Below are positions 1-5,699 of a stretch of 11,417 bases of DNA, in pieces (position 1 is the first letter of the stretch; every line of letters begins with the position of its first letter). The notes under the pieces were generated by a model. The model saw only the letters and a list, made by a program, of their open reading frames with translations. It had not been told where the DNA came from and did no database searches. The stretch is from NCBI GenBank assembly GCA_964636625.1, contig CAZWUL010000032.1, positions 1 to 11,417 on the forward strand, read 5' to 3'. Source of the stretch: CAZWUL01 sp964636625 (lineage in GTDB: Bacteria; Atribacterota; Phoenicimicrobiia; Phoenicimicrobiales; Stramentimicrobiaceae). Made by a program: the position numbers and the translations under genes.

Positions 1-190
1 TTCTTTTTCTATCGAAAATCACTTCTTTCGAAAAATAGTTGTCAAAAAACAATCGCATTTTTACTGCGTTATTTTAATTAAGTATAAAGAATTTAATTAT
101 TTTCTTTATTGAATTAGGGTGGTACCACGAGACCTTCGTCCCTATTTTTATAATATTAAATAAAAATATGGATGAAGGTTTTTTATTTTT
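1..190 (+). promoter_or_regulatory. T-box leader (3' part), branched-chain aminoacyl-tRNA sensing
   Basis: The diagnostic T-box sequence AGGGTGGTACCACG is at 116-129. Its TAGGG (115-119) can pair with CCCTA (140-144) to form the antiterminator, which competes with the terminator at 132-179. T-box leaders read the charging state of a specific tRNA: the uncharged acceptor end pairs with the TGGN bulge and stabilises the antiterminator. Here N is T (position 123), matching a discriminator A, which tRNA-Leu, -Ile and -Val normally have. Stem I with the specifier codon lies before the window start, so the amino acid cannot be read; Leu, Ile or Val is inferred from the downstream ilvBNC. Small hairpins at 9-38 (CGAAA/TTTCG core) and 39-52 are probably linker stems between stem I and the antiterminator. 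Confidence 0.93.
132..190 (+). terminator. T-box intrinsic terminator
   Basis: ACCTTCGTCC (132-141) pairs with GGATGAAGGT (170-179) with one G-U wobble. After a C/T mismatch the stem continues as TATTTTTA (143-150) with TAAAAATA (161-168), leaving a loop of about ten bases. A T-rich tract runs to 190. The 5' arm shares CCCTA (140-144) with the antiterminator, so the two folds exclude each other. Confidence 0.92.
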
Positions 191-300
191 GGGAGTATGT
201 CTAGGGTTCCGTTTTAAAAAAAGTCTGGTCCGAGGGACATAAAGTGTATTTTATAAATGCACTACACCGTGGGTAAAAAAGACCCCAGCGGATAGGTCCC
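191..300 (+). promoter_or_regulatory. ykkC-class riboswitch, probably the ppGpp subtype (2a)
   Basis: The two hallmark ykkC blocks are present: CTAGGGTTCCG (201-211) and CTGGTCCGAGGG (225-236). Visible helices are P1 TATGTC (196-201) with GACATA (236-241), P2 AGTGTATTT (243-251) with AAATGCACT (255-263), and a P3-like arm CCGTGGGT with ACCCCAGCGG around an A-rich loop (267-291). ykkC relatives sense guanidine, PRPP, ppGpp or nucleoside diphosphates with nearly the same scaffold. The ppGpp subtype is the one known to precede branched-chain amino acid genes, so the ligand is assigned from context and not from ligand-specifying bases. The aptamer's 3' strand is also the 5' arm of the next terminator, which fits a ligand-ON switch. 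Confidence 0.82.
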
Positions 301-348
301 TTGTCTGATTATTTATTTAAAGGACTATCTAAGGGGTCTTTCTATATA
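278..348 (+). terminator. Riboswitch expression platform: terminator hairpin
   Basis: AAAGACCCC (278-286) pairs perfectly with GGGGTCTTT (333-341). Inside it, GATAGGTCC (291-299) pairs with GGACTATC (322-329) with a single bulged G. The 5' arm overlaps aptamer P3 (282-291), so aptamer folding and terminator folding are mutually exclusive. The T tract after the stem is short and interrupted (TTTCTATATATT), so termination may be moderate; the fold could also act partly by blocking the aptamer. Confidence 0.8.
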
Positions 349-421
349 TTCTGTTAAATATAATACAAATTAAATAATTAATTTTAAATTAATAAAAGAC
401 ATTAAAATCCAAAAAATGCAT

Positions 422-429
422 AAAGGAGG
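422..429 (+). promoter_or_regulatory. Ribosome binding site fixing the GTG start of ilvB
   Basis: AAAGGAGG is a near-perfect Shine-Dalgarno sequence nine bases before the GTG at 439. This supports GTG as the true start even though it is not ATG. Confidence 0.9.
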
Positions 430-438
430 GATAATAAA

Positions 439-2115
439 GTGAAATTAAGTGGAACAGAAATAGTAGTGGAATGTCTCAGAAGAGAGAAAGTAGAGGTGGT
501 CTTCGGCATACCCGGCGGCGCTATTATGCCCCTATATGATACTATAGATAAAAATCCTTCTTTTCGGCATATTTTAACGAAACATGAACAGGGTGCAGCT
601 CATGCTGCTGACGGTTATGCCAGGGCAACTGGTAAAGTTGGTGTCTGTTTTGCGACTTCAGGTCCGGGTGCTACTAATTTAGTAACCGGCCTGGCTAATG
701 CCTATCTTGATTCCATTCCAGTCGTTGCCTTTACCGGACAGGTGATTTCTCCATTAATTGGCACAGACGCATTCCAAGAAGTTGATATTACCGGGATTAC
801 TTTACCAATTACTAAAAATAATTATCTGGTAATGGATGTAAAAAATCTGGCATCTACCATTAAAGAAGCCTTTTATCTGGCACGAACCGGTAGACCCGGT
901 CCAGTTTTAATAGATTTACCGAAGGATGTCCAAAACGCTAAAACAGATTTTCATTATCCTGAAAAGAGTAGATACTCAGGTTATCGGCCTACAATCAAGG
1001 GAAATTTAAATCAAATTAAAAAGGCAACTAAGACTATTCAGGAATCCAGAAAGCCCATCATTTATGCCGGCGGTGGGATTATTACTTCTAACGCCGCAAA
1101 TGAGCTAAAAATATTTGTTGAGAAAACCAATATCCCGGTTACTACTACCTTAACAGGATTAGGCTCTTTTCCTGAAAACAGTCCCCTGTCTTTAGGAATG
1201 CTGGGAATGCATGGCCTGGCGAGTGCTAACATTGCAATAAGTGAATCAGACTTAATCATTGCCCTGGGAACAAGATTTGACGATAGAGTTACTGGAGACA
1301 TTAAAAGCTTTTGCCCAAAAGCAAAGTTTATCCATGTTGATATTGACCCAGCAGAAATAAGCAAAAATATAAAAGTTGACATTCCTATTGTAGGAGATGT
1401 CAAATATGTGCTTTCCAAACTAACTCATTTGTCTGAACCTAAAAAAGAAAAAGAATGGCTTGCAGAGATTGCTGAATTAAAAAAGAAAAATCCATTGCAA
1501 TATAGTCGAGATGAACTGCTAAGACCACAATACATTATTGAAAAATTAAGTGAAATTACAAAAGGTGATGCAATTATAGTTACTGATGTCGGCCAGCACC
1601 AGATGTGGGCAGCCCAATACTATCAATACCTGCATCCAAGAAACTTTATATCTTCCGGTGGGTTAGGAACTATGGGTTTTGGGTTGCCGGCTGCGATTGG
1701 GGCACAGATTGGTTGTCCCAAGAAAAAAGTAATATGCATATCAGGAGATGGCGGATTTCAAATGAATTCCCAGGAACTGGCAACTGCTGTAATGAACAAA
1801 TTACCAATAGTTACTATTGTAATGAATAATGGGTACTTGGGCATGGTACGGCAATGGCAGGAGCTATTCTTTCAAAAGAGATACTCATCAACCAGCCTGG
1901 AAGGTAGTCCTGATTTCTCAAAGCTAGTCCAGGTTTATGGCGGGAAGGGAATAAAAGTAACTTCCAAAAATGATTTAGATGCAGCTTTGAAAGAAGCACT
2001 GTCAAGTGAGCAATTTGTATTACTTGATTGTTTAATACCACCTGAAGAAAATGTCTTTCCGATGGTTTCACCGGGAGAGGCAATTAATAAGATGTTAGGA
2101 GTCGATCAGTCATGA
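439..2115 (+). CDS. ilvB: Acetolactate synthase, large (catalytic) subunit
   Basis: This thiamine-diphosphate enzyme condenses two pyruvates to 2-acetolactate, or pyruvate with 2-oxobutyrate to acetohydroxybutyrate, the first common step of valine, leucine and isoleucine synthesis. The 558 residues match the family. The catalytic glutamate is E50 in KHEQGAAHAADGYARATG. The FAD-region motif RFDDRVTGD is present. The ThDP/Mg motif starts at GDGGF (436-440) and ends at NNGYLG (463-468), followed by VRQWQ. The FAD motif and the adjacent regulatory subunit favour the biosynthetic enzyme over the catabolic acetolactate synthase. The start is GTG with a strong Shine-Dalgarno. The stop TGA overlaps the ilvN start (ATGA), implying translational coupling and a matched subunit ratio. 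Control is expected through the tandem T-box and riboswitch upstream. Confidence 0.97.
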   Translation: MKLSGTEIVVECLRREKVEVVFGIPGGAIMPLYDTIDKNPSFRHILTKHEQGAAHAADGYARATGKVGVCFATSGPGATNLVTGLANAYLDSIPVVAFTGQVISPLIGTDAFQEVDITGITLPITKNNYLVMDVKNLASTIKEAFYLARTGRPGPVLIDLPKDVQNAKTDFHYPEKSRYSGYRPTIKGNLNQIKKATKTIQESRKPIIYAGGGIITSNAANELKIFVEKTNIPVTTTLTGLGSFPENSPLSLGMLGMHGLASANIAISESDLIIALGTRFDDRVTGDIKSFCPKAKFIHVDIDPAEISKNIKVDIPIVGDVKYVLSKLTHLSEPKKEKEWLAEIAELKKKNPLQYSRDELLRPQYIIEKLSEITKGDAIIVTDVGQHQMWAAQYYQYLHPRNFISSGGLGTMGFGLPAAIGAQIGCPKKKVICISGDGGFQMNSQELATAVMNKLPIVTIVMNNGYLGMVRQWQELFFQKRYSSTSLEGSPDFSKLVQVYGGKGIKVTSKNDLDAALKEALSSEQFVLLDCLIPPEENVFPMVSPGEAINKMLGVDQS

Positions 2116-2606
2116 AACATACTATTGCTATTTTAGTAAAAGATACTCCGGGAGTCCTTGCCAGGATTTCCAGCCTGTTTAACAGAAGGCAATTCAATAT
2201 AGAAAGCATTGCAGCAGGTCACTCAGAAAAAAAGGGAATTACCCGCATAACAATTGTTGCCCAGGGAGAAGCAGGTATACTGGAACAAATCACCAAGCAA
2301 TTAAATAAGCTTGTTGATGTACTTAAAGTCAGGGATCTTCCCAGGGAAAAATCCGTTGAGAGAGAATTGGCTTTAATAAAGGTACAGACTAAGTCTACAG
2401 ATCAAAGAACTGAAATTATGCAATTGGTAGAAGCTTTTCGAGGACATATAATTGACATAGATAAACAGGCACTTACTATCGAAATAACCGGGACTCAAGA
2501 GAAAATTAATGCGAAATTAAAACTTCTGGATTCTTTTGGCATTTTAGAAATATCTCGGACAGGGAAAATTGCTTTATACCGAGGTGCTGACAGGATATTA
2601 AATTAA
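2112..2606 (+). CDS. ilvN: Acetolactate synthase, small (regulatory) subunit
   Basis: This is the regulatory partner of IlvB; in the family it activates the catalytic subunit and confers feedback inhibition by valine or other branched-chain amino acids. The 164 residues fit the usual 160-175. An N-terminal ACT domain spans about residues 4-76, with the signature GVLARISSLFNRRQFNIESI. A C-terminal IlvN domain follows from about residue 85 (ERELALIKV onward). Its ATG overlaps the ilvB stop, and AGGAG at 2097-2101, inside ilvB, serves as its Shine-Dalgarno. The 87-base gap to ilvC shows no convincing terminator or promoter, so ilvC is probably cotranscribed. Confidence 0.95.
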   Translation: MKHTIAILVKDTPGVLARISSLFNRRQFNIESIAAGHSEKKGITRITIVAQGEAGILEQITKQLNKLVDVLKVRDLPREKSVERELALIKVQTKSTDQRTEIMQLVEAFRGHIIDIDKQALTIEITGTQEKINAKLKLLDSFGILEISRTGKIALYRGADRILN

Positions 2607-2693
2607 TTGTTATTTAGTAATTGGATAATTATGTAATCATACAAATATCAAAACCAAAAATATCTAATATAAATATTTAAGGAGGAGTTTTTT

Positions 2694-3692
2694 ATGGCAA
2701 AAATTTATTATGATAAGGATGCCCAAAAAAGTTTTTTGGAAAACAAAACAGTAGCTGTTATCGGGTATGGGAGCCAGGGAAGAGGTCAAGCACTAAATCT
2801 AAAAGATAGTGGAATTGATGTTGTTGTAGGCTTAAGAAAAAATGGTTCATCCTGGGAAAAGGCAAAGAAAGATGGACTGAATGTTGAAATAATTGAAGAT
2901 GCTGTTAAAAAAGCAGATATTATCCAAATGTTATTGCCTGATGAAGTACAACCTCAAGTATTTTGTTCATGCAATATATTTGAAAACTTGACAGAAGGTA
3001 ATGTTTTAATGTTTTCTCATGGTTTTAATATTCACTTTAAACAAATTGTCCCTCCCAAAAATGTTGATGTTATTATGGTAGCACCAAAAAGCCCTGGTTC
3101 AATCTTGAGAAAAATATACACTCAAGGGCGCGGTGTTCCTAATTTAATTGCAGTTTATCAAGATTTTAGTGGAAATGCTAAAAATATTGCCCTGGCATAC
3201 TCCCAGGCAATTGGTGGTACAAGAGCAGGAGTTATAGAAACAACTTTTAAAGAAGAAACAGAAACAGACCTTTTTGGAGAACAATCAGTTTTGTGTGGTG
3301 GAGTCACTGCCATGATTCAAGCAGGATTTGACACCCTGGTGGAAGCTGGATACCAGCCAGAAATAGCCTATTTCGAATGCCTTCATGAGTTAAAATTAAT
3401 TGTTGACCTGATTTATGCAGGAGGAATTACTCGTATGCGTGATGATGTGAGTAATACTGCCGAATACGGTGATTTAAAATCTGGTAAACGTATTATTACC
3501 CAAGAAACAAGAAAAGAAATGAAAAAGATACTGGCTGAAATTCAGGATGGCACCTTTGCCAAGGATTGGCTATTAGAGAACCAGGTAGGAAGACCATTCT
3601 TTAATGCTATGAGAGACAAGGAATCAAATTTCCTTATTGAAAAAGTTGGCAAAGAAATAAGAGCTATGATTCCCTGGATTGATGAAGAATAA
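2694..3692 (+). CDS. ilvC: Ketol-acid reductoisomerase (class I, short form)
   Basis: This enzyme performs the Mg2+-dependent isomerisation and NAD(P)H reduction of acetolactate or acetohydroxybutyrate to the dihydroxy acid, the step after IlvBN. The 332 residues match class I enzymes. The Rossmann motif GYGSQGRGQALNL sits near residue 24, followed by VGLRKNGSSW, a loop type usually linked to NADPH. Catalytic and metal residues are recognisable: H109 in HGFNIHF, K132, D192 and E196 in ETETDLFGEQ, the glutamates of YFECLHELK, and the serine of SNTAEYGD. The usual PKGPGH..R loop reads PKSPGSILR here, and the common GYGSQGHA reads GYGSQGRG, so this is a somewhat divergent member. The start has AAGGAGGA (2679-2686) seven bases upstream. 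A strong terminator follows, so the operon ends here without ilvD or leu genes. Confidence 0.96.
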   Translation: MAKIYYDKDAQKSFLENKTVAVIGYGSQGRGQALNLKDSGIDVVVGLRKNGSSWEKAKKDGLNVEIIEDAVKKADIIQMLLPDEVQPQVFCSCNIFENLTEGNVLMFSHGFNIHFKQIVPPKNVDVIMVAPKSPGSILRKIYTQGRGVPNLIAVYQDFSGNAKNIALAYSQAIGGTRAGVIETTFKEETETDLFGEQSVLCGGVTAMIQAGFDTLVEAGYQPEIAYFECLHELKLIVDLIYAGGITRMRDDVSNTAEYGDLKSGKRIITQETRKEMKKILAEIQDGTFAKDWLLENQVGRPFFNAMRDKESNFLIEKVGKEIRAMIPWIDEE

Positions 3693-3710
3693 AAATAATA
3701 TTAAATAATA

Positions 3711-3773
3711 AATCTGCCCCTACGTCAATCTAATAAAGATGCATATATAGGGGCAGATTGCTATTTTTATTTA
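3711..3773. terminator. Bidirectional terminator between convergent genes
   Basis: A perfect 12-bp inverted repeat, AATCTGCCCCTA (3711-3722) with TAGGGGCAGATT (3748-3759), encloses a 25-base loop. On the + strand it is followed by CTATTTTTATTT. On the - strand the flank is also A/T-rich. It lies between the ilvC stop and the stop of the convergent FMN-binding gene at 3767, so it can serve both. Confidence 0.88.
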
Positions 3774-4171
3774 GACAACGCATTCTCAATTGATTTTAAT
3801 ACTGCCTTAGTATGTACTGTTGCCCCTGATACAGTATCAATCTGCAATGATTGCTCTTCTTCCACTTTTTTAAAGACCTTTTCACCTATATCCTTAATAC
3901 CTGACATATTTGAGGCCTGAAGAAGCTTAATATCGGTAATCTTATGGTTTTTTACAGTTACTTCCAGTTTATTCTTCCAACGACCACCAGTAAATTCTCC
4001 CTGGTATACCCCATCCTCAATTTTTTCCAAATCCACCTCATTAATTGCCATTTTGCGATATTTACTTAAACCCTGGTTAAAATAAATAAATGCTGCTCCA
4101 GCTGCAACTAATAATATGACTACAATATATAGCAAAATCCTTAACATCTTATTTTTTATCCTCCCTAACAT
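3767..4171 (-). CDS. Membrane-anchored FMN-binding domain protein (ApbE substrate)
   Basis: This 134-residue protein has a short basic N-terminus, a hydrophobic helix at about residues 10-31, and an FMN-binding domain filling the rest. The C-terminal motif DTVSGATV (112-119) matches the Dxx(S/T)GAT flavinylation consensus, in which the final threonine (T118 here) is covalently linked to FMN by ApbE. Such domains occur in RnfG/NqrC and in extracytosolic electron-transfer proteins. This is the minimal form: one anchor and one FMN domain, with no Rnf/Nqr genes beside it. An extracytosolic, single-electron flavin carrier is the natural inference, but donor and acceptor are unknown. The start at 4171 has GGAG seven bases upstream; a second ATG at codon 9, behind GGGAGGA, is a possible alternative. 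It lies 24 bases downstream of the transferase gene. Confidence 0.85.
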   Translation of the reverse strand: MLGRIKNKMLRILLYIVVILLVAAGAAFIYFNQGLSKYRKMAINEVDLEKIEDGVYQGEFTGGRWKNKLEVTVKNHKITDIKLLQASNMSGIKDIGEKVFKKVEEEQSLQIDTVSGATVHTKAVLKSIENALSK

Positions 4172-4195
4172 AACAAATCTCCATATTATATAAAA

Positions 4196-5257
4196 CTATA
4201 TTTGAAAAATTTCAAAACCCTTTTCAATTAAATGAAATTTTTTTACCAAGTTGTGGGAAAGATATATCCTTTTATCAGTTACAATTATTAATTCAACATC
4301 TCCGAAATGTTTAATAAGTTCAACTCCCTTCCCCATTCCTAAAATAAATATTGTTGTAGCCAATACATCAGCCAGCATAGAATCTGGATGAATTACAGTA
4401 ACACTTCTTAATTCGCTCTTAGCAGGATAACCAGTATACGGATCCAAAATATGATGAAAAAGCCTATTGCCTTTCTGGAAGAATCGCTCATAATCACCTG
4501 AAGTCACTACAGATGTATCTGCCAGTAAAACTATTCCCAGGCATTTATCTCTATCGCGGTTGGGATTTTGTATTCCTACTCCCCAGGGTGCGCCATCATA
4601 GCGAGAACCTAGCAAACTTACATTTCCCCCTAAATTAATTATACCGGACTTAATACCCATTTCTCTATACAACTCAATAATTCGGTTGGCAGCATAGCCC
4701 TTTGCTATGCCTCCCAGCTCGATTTTTTGACCTTTTCGCTCCAGTTTTACCTTTTTATTATCTTCATCAAGCAATATCCCCTCATAATCTACCAGTTTAA
4801 GAGTTTTTTCAATCAAAGATTCAGGCGGCACTTTTTCTAACTTTCCATAATATTGCCAAAGAGCAGTTAAAGCTGCAACAGAAATATCAAAGACCCCTTT
4901 TGTCAGCCGAGCGTATCTCTTAGACTCTTCAATTACAAAGAATAATTCCGGACTTACGGTAATCCAGGATTGGCCAGCCTTGTAATTAATATGGCTTATC
5001 TGGCTGGAAGTATTATAGAAACTCATCATTTGTTCTATTTTATCAATGAGCTGTATTGATTTTTCAGCAACCTTTTTTCCTTCTAATTCAGATACATTTA
5101 TTTTGATAGACACTATTGTCCCCATAGACTGATGTAGCTGAATATATTCAGAGTTTTTGACTTGCTTTGGAGAACTTTTTATATAAAAATAATTATCCAA
5201 GCTGTTACCCTTATTATACGAATATAATGTTAAATTTTTACTTGATATTATAGGCAA
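4196..5257 (-). CDS. apbE: FAD:protein FMN transferase (ApbE family)
   Basis: This enzyme transfers FMN from FAD to a threonine of a target protein, using Mg2+. Family motifs, numbered from the TTG at 5257, are MGTIVSI (45-51), GGIAKGYA (182-189), NLGGN (208-212), SGDYERFF (253-260), HHILDPYTGYPA (268-279) and ADVLATT (296-302). The gene directly upstream of its evident substrate, with a 24-base gap, supports joint expression and function. The start is uncertain. TTG is the only standard start in frame before MGT other than a TTG at codon 20, which has AAGGG about seven bases before it. No signal peptide or lipobox follows either start, although the substrate domain is expected outside the membrane. 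The open frame continues upstream of 5257 through a hydrophobic stretch (FIIIFFYFLF) to a stop at 5327-5329 without a usual start codon. Confidence 0.92.
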   Translation of the reverse strand: MPIISSKNLTLYSYNKGNSLDNYFYIKSSPKQVKNSEYIQLHQSMGTIVSIKINVSELEGKKVAEKSIQLIDKIEQMMSFYNTSSQISHINYKAGQSWITVSPELFFVIEESKRYARLTKGVFDISVAALTALWQYYGKLEKVPPESLIEKTLKLVDYEGILLDEDNKKVKLERKGQKIELGGIAKGYAANRIIELYREMGIKSGIINLGGNVSLLGSRYDGAPWGVGIQNPNRDRDKCLGIVLLADTSVVTSGDYERFFQKGNRLFHHILDPYTGYPAKSELRSVTVIHPDSMLADVLATTIFILGMGKGVELIKHFGDVELIIVTDKRIYLSHNLVKKFHLIEKGFEIFQI

Positions 5258-5279
5258 ACAAGCGTTATTTTTTTGATTA

Positions 5280-5288
5280 ATTATATCA
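5280..5288 (-). promoter_or_regulatory. Putative extended -10 promoter for apbE and FMN-binding gene
   Basis: Read on the - strand this is TGATATAAT, a perfect extended -10 (TGnTATAAT). No good -35 is seen. The expected start point near 5273 would leave only about 15 bases before the TTG at 5257, with no Shine-Dalgarno between. Either translation is nearly leaderless or a later start is used. Confidence 0.45.
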
Positions 5289-5406
5289 TATTCAGGAAAT
5301 AGAAAATAAAAAAATATTATTATAAATTAGCTGTTAAAATACAATGGCACTTTATATATTTTTTTTTAGATATAAAATTTTCTGGAATTTTTTATTATTA
5401 ATAAGG

Positions 5407-5412
5407 TATAAT
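5407..5412 (+). promoter_or_regulatory. Putative -10 element ahead of the c-di-GMP riboswitch
   Basis: TATAAT at 5407-5412 would place transcription initiation near 5419, just before the first aptamer helix begins at 5424. The -35 region is weak, so the call rests on the exact -10 and on its position relative to the aptamer. Confidence 0.45.
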
Positions 5413-5423
5413 TAAAAAGGATT

Positions 5424-5545
5424 GCGATAAGATGATAAAGGCAACCTATTTTTAAAATAGGACGCAAAGTCATGGGTCTAGTACTTTTAATTTTGTAGTT
5501 TAAATAACGGATAATAATGATTGCCAGACTGCCAAACCATATCGC
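5424..5545 (+). promoter_or_regulatory. c-di-GMP-I riboswitch (GEMM-I)
   Basis: Conserved GEMM-I blocks appear in order: AAAGGCAACC (5437-5446), GGACGCAAAGTCATGGGTCT (5460-5479), and on the 3' side TGATTGCCAGACTGCC (5518-5533), resembling the usual AGCC-GG-UGCCGA segment. GCGATA (5424-5429) and TATCGC (5540-5545) close the aptamer as P1. The first arm is CCTATTT with AAATAGG, its loop lacking the common GNRA tetraloop, so the tetraloop-receptor contact may be weak or absent. The RNA binds the second messenger c-di-GMP, and the gene downstream encodes a c-di-GMP synthase/phosphodiesterase. No clear terminator lies between the aptamer and the gene, so the mode of control is open. Confidence 0.82.
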
Positions 5546-5572
5546 TATCACAAGTACTACTGTCCCTATTTT
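5454..5572 (+). other. Possible anti-aptamer pairing (expression platform)
   Basis: AAAATAGGAC (5454-5463) can pair with GTCCCTATTTT (5562-5572) with one bulge. Nested within that, TAGTACT (5479-5485) pairs perfectly with AGTACTA (5553-5559). Both helices would break the GEMM-I aptamer, so together they form a plausible ligand-free fold. No T tract follows, so transcription termination is not obvious from this structure. Confidence 0.4.
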
Positions 5573-5690
5573 AGTGCATATATTTAATTGTAATCTGCAG
5601 TTTTGCAATCTATCCTATAACTATTATTTCAAATTTTTTTATTTTCTGATTAACTATTAGTATCCAAGAACTTAAATATTAACTATGAGT

Positions 5691-5694
5691 GGAG
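5691..5694 (+). promoter_or_regulatory. Ribosome binding site selecting the ATG at 5700
   Basis: GGAG lies five bases before the ATG at 5700. The in-frame ATG at 5685 has no Shine-Dalgarno ahead of it, so the start at 5700 is preferred. Confidence 0.6.
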
Positions 5695-5699
5695 ACTAC

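Noticed and set aside
352..421. A TATAAT (359-364) between the second terminator and ilvB as an internal promoter
   Set aside because: The stretch is almost pure A/T with no matching -35 at proper spacing, so a chance match is likely.
1062..1418. A 118-codon open frame on the - strand inside ilvB
   Set aside because: It is fully antisense to well-conserved ilvB coding sequence; the residues look like a reverse-frame shadow and there is no independent gene signal.
5366..5608. An 80-codon open frame on the - strand with hydrophobic stretches
   Set aside because: It lies antisense to the GEMM-I riboswitch and its flanks. The hydrophobic character follows from the AT-rich composition, no family is recognisable, and the structured RNA on the other strand explains the conservation.
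5685..5699. ATG at 5685 as the start of the GGDEF/HD-GYP protein
   Set aside because: No Shine-Dalgarno precedes it, whereas the ATG at 5700 has GGAG five bases upstream; the difference is only five residues.
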